This document shows, piece by piece, positions 9,923 to 15,417 of a stretch of DNA of 19,928 nucleotides. Location of the stretch: positions 1 through 19,928 of the forward strand of contig CAZPEM010000051.1 in assembly GCA_964585575.1 (NCBI GenBank), given 5' to 3'. The stretch's first letter is position 1. Each line of letters begins with the position of its first letter. This DNA is from UBA4655 sp964585575. GTDB lineage: Bacteria; Planctomycetota; Planctomycetia; Pirellulales; UBA1268. The notes beneath the pieces are model-generated. The model was given only the letters and a program-made list of their open reading frames with translations, ran no database searches and was not told where the DNA came from. The translations under genes were made by a program, and so were the position numbers.

Positions 9923-10288
9923 CTACAACTCCGGCTCGATCGTCGCCGTCATCGACCCCTTCGACTTCGCGATGAGCCGGTCGCGGCCGTAGGCATGGAT
10001 CTGATCCCGCTTGAGCTCGGCGTGCTCCTTCGTCGTCGTGAGCACGATCGCCTTCCCCTTGAGATCGACCTCCTTCGCGAGCTGGTAGCCCTTCTCGGCC
10101 GGGTGGCCGAAGAGCTTCTGGAGCATCTCGATCACGTATTCGTAGGTGTGGTCCTCGTCGTTCCAGAGCACGACGTGGTGGCGAGGCTGCTTTTTCCGCT
10201 TCTCCCGCGGATCCGCAGCTGGTTTTGCCGCGACCGGCACGGGGGACGGCTCGACCACCGCGGTGGACGCCTCCTCGACAGCTTCCAT
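9923..10288 (-). CDS. clpS: ATP-dependent Clp protease adaptor ClpS
   Basis: A 121-residue protein. Residues about 36-115 are the ClpS domain: RHHVVLWNDEDHTYEYVIEMLQKLFGH, then EKGYQLAKEVDLKGKAIVLTTTKEHAELKRDQIHAYG. The N-end-rule pocket contributed by NDEDHT and the helix after it is present. ClpS binds ClpA-type unfoldases and delivers proteins with destabilising N-terminal residues. The first 35 residues are Ala/Pro/Val-rich, then basic, and presumably form the flexible tail. The ATG at 10288 is chosen because GGAGG lies six bases upstream; a longer frame to 10348 would run into the serS promoter area. The gene is divergent from serS, with 73 bases between the starts. Confidence 0.95.
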   Translation of the reverse strand: MEAVEEASTAVVEPSPVPVAAKPAADPREKRKKQPRHHVVLWNDEDHTYEYVIEMLQKLFGHPAEKGYQLAKEVDLKGKAIVLTTTKEHAELKRDQIHAYGRDRLIAKSKGSMTATIEPEL

Positions 10289-10313
10289 CGTCTGCCTCCG
10301 CTGAACTCCTCTT

Positions 10314-10321
10314 AGTATAGT
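10314..10321. promoter_or_regulatory. Overlapping divergent -10 boxes for clpS and serS
   Basis: The bases AGTATAGT read TATACT on the minus strand (10319 to 10314, for clpS) and TATAGT on the plus strand (10316-10321, for serS). Both are near the TATAAT consensus and well placed for their genes. The -35 regions are weak, so each call is tentative. Confidence 0.4.
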
Positions 10322-10361
10322 GGCCCGTCCAGAAACCGCCCGCCCCAAAGGAGAACAGCCC

Positions 10362-11645
10362 GTGCTCGATCGCCGCTACGTGAGCGACAACGTCGAGGCC
10401 ATCCTGGAGAACTGCCGCCGCCGCGGCGTGTCGGCCGACGTGGGACGCTTCGCCGACCTCGACCGGCTCCGACGGGAGATGCAGGCCGACATCGACAGGC
10501 TCAACCAGCAGGCCGGGCTCGTGAGCAAGTCGATCGGCAAGGCCGCCGACGCGGCCGAGCGGGAGGCCAAGAAGGCCGAGGGCCGCAGGCTTCGCGAGGA
10601 GGTCGGGGCCCTCGAGGGACGGCTCGGGAAGATCCTCGCGGAGTCCGACGAGATTCTTCGCGGCATCCCGAACCTCACGCACCCGTCGGCTCCGGTCGGT
10701 GGCGAGGACGCCGCCGTCGAATTCCGGCGAGGCAAGACGCCGATCCGGTCGTTCGACTTCAAGCCGCTCGACCACGTCGATCTCGGCGAGCGGCTGGGAC
10801 TGTTCGACTTCGACGCCGGGGCGAGGGTGGCCGGCCACGGCTTCTATTTCCTCAAGAACGAGGGCGTGCTCCTGGAGCTCGCGCTCCAGCGGTATGCAAT
10901 GGAGCTGCTCGCCCGTCGCGGCTTCACGCTCATGACCACGCCCGACCTCGCCCGCGATACGATCCTCGAGGGGACGGGCTTCATGCCCCGCGGCCCCGAG
11001 ACGCAGATCTACTCGATCGCGGGGAGCGACCTCTCACTCGTGGCCACCGCCGAGATCACGCTCGGCGGGGCGATGCACGAGCGGATCTTCGACCCGTCGG
11101 AGCTGCCGCTGAAGCTCGCGGGGATCAGCCACTGCTTCCGCACCGAGGCCGGCGCCCATGGCCGCGCCACTCGCGGCCTCTACCGCGTGCACCAGTTCAC
11201 GAAGGTGGAGATGTTCGCCTTCACGTCGCCGGAAACCAGCGAGGCCATGCACCAGGAACTGCTCGAGATCGAGTGCGATCTCTTCGACGGCCTCGAGATT
11301 CCCTACCGCGTGATCGACACGCCCAGCGGCGATCTCGGCGGGCCGGCCTACCGGAAGTTCGACCTCGAGGCCTGGATGCCCGGCCGCGGCGAGGCGGGCG
11401 AGTGGGGCGAGGTTACGAGCACGTCCAACTGCACCGACTATCAGGCCCGTCGGCTCGCCATCCGCTGCAAGGCCCCCGGCGGAAAGGGCACGCACTTCGT
11501 CCACACGCTCAACGGCACCGCGATCGCCGTGAGCCGGGCGCTCGTGGCCCTGCTCGAGAACGGCCAGCAGGCCGACGGCTCCGTCGTGCTCCCGCAGCCG
11601 CTCGTCGCCTGGGTCGGCGCGAAGACGCTCGCACCCCGCGGCTGA
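10362..11645 (+). CDS. serS: Seryl-tRNA synthetase
   Basis: A 427-residue class II aminoacyl-tRNA synthetase that charges tRNA-Ser. The N-terminal coiled-coil arm (about 25-105) is rich in Arg, Glu and Ala. Motif 2 is FRTEAGAHGRATRGLYRVHQF at about 259-279, followed by KVEMF. Motif 3 is NGTAIAVSRALVALLENGQ at 384-402. TAEITL and TSTSNCTDYQARR are the usual serine/ATP-site segments. The start is GTG 10362 (MLDRRYVSDN), with AAAGGAG eight bases upstream; the GTG at 10320 overlaps the putative promoter and is rejected. The gene ends in a palindrome at 11638-11653 whose centre contains the TGA stop, next to the RAYT/REP island. Confidence 0.97.
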   Translation: MLDRRYVSDNVEAILENCRRRGVSADVGRFADLDRLRREMQADIDRLNQQAGLVSKSIGKAADAAEREAKKAEGRRLREEVGALEGRLGKILAESDEILRGIPNLTHPSAPVGGEDAAVEFRRGKTPIRSFDFKPLDHVDLGERLGLFDFDAGARVAGHGFYFLKNEGVLLELALQRYAMELLARRGFTLMTTPDLARDTILEGTGFMPRGPETQIYSIAGSDLSLVATAEITLGGAMHERIFDPSELPLKLAGISHCFRTEAGAHGRATRGLYRVHQFTKVEMFAFTSPETSEAMHQELLEIECDLFDGLEIPYRVIDTPSGDLGGPAYRKFDLEAWMPGRGEAGEWGEVTSTSNCTDYQARRLAIRCKAPGGKGTHFVHTLNGTAIAVSRALVALLENGQQADGSVVLPQPLVAWVGAKTLAPRG

Positions 11646-11653
11646 TCAGCCGC
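11638..11653. repeat. 16-bp palindrome at the serS stop, left edge of the RAYT island
   Basis: GCGGCTGATCAGCCGC is a perfect palindrome that contains the serS TGA. The same 16 bases occur at 13206-13221 over the stop of the convergent isomerase gene. They may be terminators, or direct repeats left by insertion of the intervening DNA. Confidence 0.8.
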
Positions 11654-11719
11654 CGCTGCCACCGAACCCAATCTCCCACGCCCGCCCGCTCTGCACGCCC
11701 GTCCGATTTTCCACGCTGT

Positions 11720-11791
11720 CTCTCACGGAAGCCCTGCCTCTCACGGAAGCCCGGTCTCTCACGGATGCCCTGCCTCTCACGGAAGCCCGAG
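11720..11791 (+). repeat. Four tandem 18-bp repeats
   Basis: The unit CTCTCACGGAAGCCCTGC is repeated at 11720, 11738, 11756 and 11774 with a few changes. The last unit runs into the first REP-like palindrome, whose 5' part (CACGGAAGCCC) is the same sequence. The array therefore looks like amplification of a REP edge. Between serS and this array (11654-11719) nothing else is recognisable. Confidence 0.8.
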
Positions 11792-11815
11792 GCGCGAGCC
11801 GAGAGGGAGTTTGAC
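11781..11815 (+). repeat. REP-like palindrome copy 1
   Basis: GGAAGCCCGAGGCGCGAGCC followed by GAGAGGGAG and TTGAC. It can fold with GGC/GCC closing a GCGA loop and outer CCC/GGG pairs. It is the inverted partner of the copy at 11903-11934, with about 87 bases between. The other copies have GCAA in the loop; both are GNRA tetraloops. Confidence 0.75.
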
Positions 11816-11902
11816 GTTGCGTAGAAAGGCGACGTCGAGTCACCCAAAAACGCTCACAATCGACGCTGTTTCGCCAAACCATCCGGTTCTTCACTCAGCC
11901 CT

Positions 11903-11934
11903 GACTCCCCTCTCGGCTTGCGCCTCGGGCTTCC
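11903..11934 (-). repeat. REP-like palindrome copy 2
   Basis: On the minus strand it reads GGAAGCCCGAGGCGCAAGCC, then GAGAGGGGAGTC. It is opposite in orientation to copy 1, forming a pair like a bacterial interspersed mosaic element. On the plus strand it is followed by TTTTTTCAGAGTCCGCC, similar to the tails of the copies at 12777 and 13084. Confidence 0.8.
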
Positions 11935-11992
11935 GGATTTTTTCAGAGTCCGCCTACGCGTCGATGTTCCGCGTCATGGCGGGGCCGCTTCA

Positions 11993-12511
11993 TCAACCAT
12001 CGCGGGGCTTGTCCTGCGCTTCGACCACGTACTCGATCACCGCCATCAGCTCTTGCTCTGAATAAACGTGCCTGCCACTGCCCCCCTCGCCCCACCATCG
12101 GGTCCGCCTCGCGGCCTCGCGCGAGCCCGTACGCCCCGAAGCGAGGCCTCGGGTAGCCCACGATTTGCACTGCCGCATGACCTCCATCGGGGAGTGCTGC
12201 GTTGCGGTGACGACCATGTGGATATGTTGCGTTCGACAGCTCATCGCGTGCAACAACCAACCGCGGACTCGGCAGTGTTCTCGGATGCATCGCTCCACGA
12301 TCGAGCGACTTCTCCAATCGAGCGTCAACGGCGTTTCGCGAAGCAGCGACTGCGCCGCGGCGGCCCTGCCTGGATCGGGCGAATGAATTCGACCACCCGA
12401 ATCGACCCATCCGCGTGGGTCGCCCGGCAGCCAGGCGCCGTACGTCGTCCACGTCAGGAAATAGGCGATTGGATCCCGGCAAGAGCGCGGGGTTTTGGAG
12501 CGGTGGATCAT
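11993..12511 (-). CDS. REP-associated tyrosine transposase (RAYT, IS200-like Y1 family)
   Basis: A 172-residue protein, normal for RAYTs. The N-terminus YFLTWTTYGAWLPGDPRGW (about 17-35) is the family signature strand. The HUH metal motif is QHIHMVV with HIH at 96-98. The catalytic tyrosine is probably Tyr161 in VIEYVVEAQ. These single-strand DNA enzymes recognise REP hairpins and are usually single-copy and domesticated. The start at ATG 12511 has AAAGG about six bases upstream; an in-frame ATG at 12532 is also possible. The gene is flanked on both sides by inverted REP-like palindromes, which are its likely substrate. No frameshift or stop is present, so the protein looks functional. Confidence 0.9.
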   Translation of the reverse strand: MIHRSKTPRSCRDPIAYFLTWTTYGAWLPGDPRGWVDSGGRIHSPDPGRAAAAQSLLRETPLTLDWRSRSIVERCIREHCRVRGWLLHAMSCRTQHIHMVVTATQHSPMEVMRQCKSWATRGLASGRTGSREAARRTRWWGEGGSGRHVYSEQELMAVIEYVVEAQDKPRDG

Positions 12512-12526
12512 CGGAGGCCTTTGAAG

Positions 12527-12538
12527 ATACATATGTAT
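12527..12538. promoter_or_regulatory. 12-bp AT-rich palindrome before the RAYT gene
   Basis: ATACATATGTAT is a perfect palindrome in an otherwise GC-rich region, directly upstream of the RAYT start. On the minus strand TATACA could act as a -10 box, or the palindrome could be an operator. Nothing decides between these. Confidence 0.35.
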
Positions 12539-12584
12539 ACTCTTTGAGAGTGGCATCAAGACGTTGATCCCGATCTGCCATGCG

Positions 12585-12650
12585 CGTGCGTTTTCCATGG
12601 AACCCGGTCTGCACGCACGCCCGTTTTCCAACGGAATCTCTTCCTTCCAC
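12585..12650. repeat. 33-bp imperfect direct repeat related to 11691-11716
   Basis: GTTTTCCA occurs at 12590 and 12623, each within related sequence (GTGCGTTTTCCATGGAA and CGCCCGTTTTCCAACGGAA). The segment near 11691-11716 (TGCACGCCCGTCCGATTTTCC) is similar. The same motif therefore lies just outside REP copies 1 and 3, extending the likeness between the two flanks of the RAYT gene. Confidence 0.5.
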
Positions 12651-12685
12651 GGAAGCCCGAGGCGCAAGCCGAGAGGGGAGTTGAC
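12651..12685 (+). repeat. REP-like palindrome copy 3
   Basis: GGAAGCCCGAGGCGCAAGCC, then GAGAGGGGAG and TTGAC. It matches copy 1 with a GCAA loop. It pairs in inverted orientation with the copy at 12777-12810 across a spacer of about 90 bases that holds nothing else recognisable. Confidence 0.8.
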
Positions 12686-12756
12686 TCGGCAGCCGTCAGT
12701 CGGGCGGGTTGCAAAAACAAAGCCAGACTCGGCAACGGGGTTTTCGAGGGACGCGA

Positions 12757-12916
12757 CGTCTACCCGCGGACCCACCTCAACGCCCCTCTCGGCTTGCGCC
12801 TCGGGCTTCCGGATGGTTTCAGAGTCCGCCGGTAGGGAAACTTGCGCCTCGGCTTCCGGATGGTTTCAGAGTCCGCCGGTAGGGAAACTTGCGCCTCGGG
12901 CTTCCGTGACCGCGGG
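12757..12916 (-). repeat. REP array, long copy of a segmental duplication
   Basis: It contains a full REP-like palindrome on the minus strand at 12777-12810, then a 47-48-bp tandem unit beginning CTTGCGCCTCGG at 12793, 12841 and 12888. Each unit carries GGATGGTTTCAGAGTCCGCC, except the last, which ends in CTTCCGTGACCGCGGG. The whole block recurs at 13064-13177 with one fewer unit, so it arose by duplication and unit gain or loss. Confidence 0.85.
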
Positions 12917-12954
12917 GTTGTGCAGCGCGGGCGCACAGGCACATGGATGCTGAA

Positions 12955-13027
12955 CGCCCGGGGGGCGGACGTTGAGGAGCATCAGGCGTATCCTCGCCGT
13001 AGCGACGATGCGTCTGCCCCCCGGGCG
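12955..13027. other. Long hairpin between the two REP arrays
   Basis: Bases 12955-12971 pair with 13011-13027 over 17 positions, one of them G-U or a mismatch. Within the 39-base loop, GAGGA at 12974-12978 pairs with TCCTC at 12991-12995. It lies exactly between the duplicated REP blocks. No coding frame I trust covers it. It may be a structured RNA, a terminator without a T run, or another repeat type. Confidence 0.5.
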
Positions 13028-13063
13028 GCGATGCGGTGTCGTGCAGGCGGGTTTGTGACCGGT

Positions 13064-13177
13064 CGTCTACTTGCGGAACCACCTCAACGCCCCTCTCGGC
13101 TTGCGCCTCGGGCTTCCGGATGGTTTCAGAGTCCGCCGGCAGGGGAAACTTGCGCCTCGGGCTTCCGTGACCGCGGG
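13064..13177 (-). repeat. REP array, short copy of the segmental duplication
   Basis: It matches 12757-12916 from CGTCTAC to GACCGCGGG but has two CTTGCGCCTCGGG units (13100 and 13149) instead of three. The minus-strand REP-like palindrome is at 13084-13117. Sequence identity is high apart from a few single-base changes, which suggests a recent duplication. Confidence 0.85.
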
Positions 13178-13201
13178 CTTCCTCGAATGCCGGCCTCTGC
13201 A

Positions 13202-13225
13202 GCCTGCGGCTGATCAGCCGCAGGC
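13202..13225. repeat. 24-bp perfect palindrome at the isomerase stop, right edge of the RAYT island
   Basis: Bases 13202-13213 are the exact reverse complement of 13214-13225. The central 16 bases (13206-13221) equal 11638-11653 at the serS end. The isomerase TGA lies inside it. It could act as a terminator stem, though no T run follows. Confidence 0.85.
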
Positions 13226-14029
13226 TCGCCGCATGTTCGCGAGGCTCTCGCGGGCGAGGCGTTCGATGCCGGGGCTGTAGTCGAACACCTCCACGCTCAC
13301 CCATCCGCCGTAGCCGATCTCCTCGAGCGCGTCGAAGATCGGCACGAAATCGACGTCGCCGAAGCCCGGCCCCTGAAGGTTGGCGTCGTTGGCGTGGAAG
13401 TGCTCGAGGTAGGCCCGCGACTCGCGGATGATCTGCGGGATCGACTTCTCCTCGCTGCTCATCGCCTTGACGTCAAGGTGGAGGCGGACGTGCGGCGAGC
13501 CGACCGCATCGATGAGTCGGCAGGTTTCCTCGGCGGTGGTGAGCACGTCGGTCTCGACGGTGGAGAGCGGCTCGAGCGCGAGCACCGTGTCGGTCGCCTC
13601 GAGCGTCGGCACGACCCGATGGAGGAGCTCCTCGAGGTGCGCGAAGGCCTGTTCGGAAGAGACGCCCGGCAGCAGGCTCCGCTGCTTCGGCGACCCGAAC
13701 ACGAGCACGCGACCGCCAAGATCGGCCGAAAGCCTCGCGATCTCCGACATGTACTCGGCCGTCCGCCGACGCACGTCGATGTCGGGATGCGTCGCGTGGA
13801 AGCCATCGGTCTTCGCGAGCAGCCAATGGAGGCCGATCACCTTCAGGCCCGCCGACTCGACCACGCGGCGGATTTCCCCGCGGCGGGCGGCGGAGAGGTC
13901 GGTCGCGAGCGGCGCGAGCGTGAAGGGGGCGATCTCCAGTCCCGTGTAGCCGCATTCGGCCGCGAATCCGCAGGCCCGCTCGAGCGGCCAATCGACGAAC
14001 GTCTCATTGCAGATCGCGAAATCGAACAT
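13214..14029 (-). CDS. Sugar phosphate isomerase/epimerase (TIM barrel, AP endonuclease 2 fold)
   Basis: A 271-residue protein starting MFDFAICNETF, with AAGGAGA just upstream of the ATG at 14029. The xylose-isomerase-like TIM barrel shows GYTGLEIAPF (about 32-41), a metal-binding Glu in LALEPLSTVET, an Asp in RLHLDVKAM, a His in LEHFHANDAN and a late Glu in SVEVFDY. Members convert or epimerise sugars or inositol derivatives using a divalent metal. The substrate cannot be read from sequence. The gene follows a Gfo/Idh/MocA oxidoreductase by 44 bases on the same strand, a common pairing in carbohydrate or inositol pathways. The longer open frame running into the oxidoreductase is a shadow. 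Confidence 0.9.
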   Translation of the reverse strand: MFDFAICNETFVDWPLERACGFAAECGYTGLEIAPFTLAPLATDLSAARRGEIRRVVESAGLKVIGLHWLLAKTDGFHATHPDIDVRRRTAEYMSEIARLSADLGGRVLVFGSPKQRSLLPGVSSEQAFAHLEELLHRVVPTLEATDTVLALEPLSTVETDVLTTAEETCRLIDAVGSPHVRLHLDVKAMSSEEKSIPQIIRESRAYLEHFHANDANLQGPGFGDVDFVPIFDALEEIGYGGWVSVEVFDYSPGIERLARESLANMRRACG

Positions 14030-14073
14030 CAGGTCTCCTTGAGGTGACGTCTCGTTTAGATCACATCGATCGG

Positions 14074-15150
14074 TCAGGTCAATTTGACTGCGCGGCCCGT
14101 TCGGGCCGACCTGTAGCAGGCCTCGACGACGGCCACGGCCTTGCGGCCCTCCCGGCCGTCGAGCGGGGGCTTCGTGCCCTGCCTGATCGCCGCCACGAAC
14201 TCCGCGAAGTTTCGCGTGTGGTTGGAATAGTCGATGGCGAGCGGATCGGCCGCCCCGCCCGAACTCTTGCTCGAACCGGCAAACCGCTCCCGCACGACCG
14301 CATCCGCGGGCCGCTCCTCTCGGAACTGCCAGGCGACGAGCTGCTCCTCGAGAATCTCCGCCGTGCCGTCGCGGCCGCCGATCTGGAGACGGCGGAGCTG
14401 CCCCGGGTAGAGGCTCGTCGCCGCGAGGAGCTGGCCGACCGCGCCGTTCCTGAACCGGAGGATCGCGACGCAGGTGTCCTCCACCTCCAGCCGCTCCCGA
14501 TCGTGAGCCCGCACGGCCGTCATCGCGACGACGCTCTCGACAGGATTTTCGGAGGCCGGGAGCTCCGGCATGGTCGCACCGGCGATCCAGACGACCGCAT
14601 CGACGCCATGGATCGACTGGTTCATGAGGGCGCCGCCGCCGTCGAGCGCCTTGGTGCCCTGCCAGCGGCCGGGGCCGTAGTAGGCGTCGTCCCGCCACCA
14701 GGGAACGTAGCTGTTGATGACCGCGACGGAGCCGAACCGACCGGCGGCCGCCGCCTCGTGCACCGTTCGCACCACCGGATTGAACCGCTGCGGGAAGATC
14801 GCCCCGAGCGTGATCCCGGCCGCGTCCGCCTCGGCCAGCATCCGGTCGACCCGCCTGAGGCTGATCTCGAGAGGCTTTTCGCAGAGAACGTGAACGCCTG
14901 CCCGGGCGGCTGCTACGGCGGCCGGAAGGTGGGCCCCGGAGGGGGTCGCGATCGTCACGAAGTCGGGCTTTTCCTTTCGGAGCATCGCCCGGAAGTTGGC
15001 GTACCACCTGCCGCCAAATTCGGCGGTAAAGGCTCGCCCCTTCCCCTCCGTCCGGCAGCTGGCGGCCACCAGCTCCACCCCCCCGAGATCCCGCAGGGCC
15101 CGGGCGTGAAACCGGGCGATCGCACCGACACCGATGATGGCAGCTCTCAT
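14074..15150 (-). CDS. Gfo/Idh/MocA family NAD(P)-dependent oxidoreductase
   Basis: A 358-residue enzyme of usual family length. The Rossmann motif GVGAIA lies at 7-12 in MRAAIIGVGAIARFHARAL. The cofactor-domain signature CEKPLEI has Glu91-Lys92-Pro93, with the catalytic-site Lys92. GGALMNQSIHGVD contains the conserved His of the substrate domain. The family oxidises or reduces sugars, sugar acids or inositols. No Tat or Sec signal is visible, so it is probably cytoplasmic. No Shine-Dalgarno sequence precedes the ATG at 15150, yet homology begins there. It is the first gene of a two-gene unit with the isomerase, and divergent from the pilT-like gene. The substrate is unknown. Confidence 0.93.
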   Translation of the reverse strand: MRAAIIGVGAIARFHARALRDLGGVELVAASCRTEGKGRAFTAEFGGRWYANFRAMLRKEKPDFVTIATPSGAHLPAAVAAARAGVHVLCEKPLEISLRRVDRMLAEADAAGITLGAIFPQRFNPVVRTVHEAAAAGRFGSVAVINSYVPWWRDDAYYGPGRWQGTKALDGGGALMNQSIHGVDAVVWIAGATMPELPASENPVESVVAMTAVRAHDRERLEVEDTCVAILRFRNGAVGQLLAATSLYPGQLRRLQIGGRDGTAEILEEQLVAWQFREERPADAVVRERFAGSSKSSGGAADPLAIDYSNHTRNFAEFVAAIRQGTKPPLDGREGRKAVAVVEACYRSARTGRAVKLT

Positions 15151-15417
15151 GGAGGAAAAAGTCTACCGGAAAAATTTCTCAACCGGGCGGGACTTTTTCG
15201 CCGAAGCTGCGCATAATGCAACCGTGGTGGATGGCTGTCAGGGGCCCATCCATCCTGAGCGAGGCCGGCGGCTGCCAATCCGACCGGCACCTTTCGTGAA
15301 CCGGCGCCCGTCAAAAGCGGCTTCTTCCGCTGGTAGTGCTCGCCAGGACTCCGCGCGAGTTCTTCCCCGAGTCACAATACGCATGGGCCCAATCCGCGAC
15401 TCCGCTGGCAGTCAACC
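15151..15417. other. Divergent intergenic region before the pilus operon
   Basis: These 267 bases separate the oxidoreductase from the pilT-like gene. CATAAT at 15212-15217 on the plus strand is a possible -10 box, with no clear -35. No RNA gene, repeat or protein gene could be supported. Confidence 0.3.

Noticed and set aside
12793..12903. Possible CRISPR array (47-48-bp repeats)
   Set aside because: The units are contiguous with no unique spacers and match the REP element, and there are no cas genes nearby.
12564..13304. Overlapping frames of 123-161 residues across the REP arrays
   Set aside because: Their sequences are translations of the REP and tandem repeats (repeating Ser-Pro-Arg-Arg-Lys patterns) with no domain or ribosome site.
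13214..15007. 597-residue frame joining the isomerase to sequence inside the oxidoreductase gene
   Set aside because: The upstream 325 residues are an out-of-frame reading of the Gfo/Idh/MocA gene. The isomerase has its own start and ribosome site at 14029.
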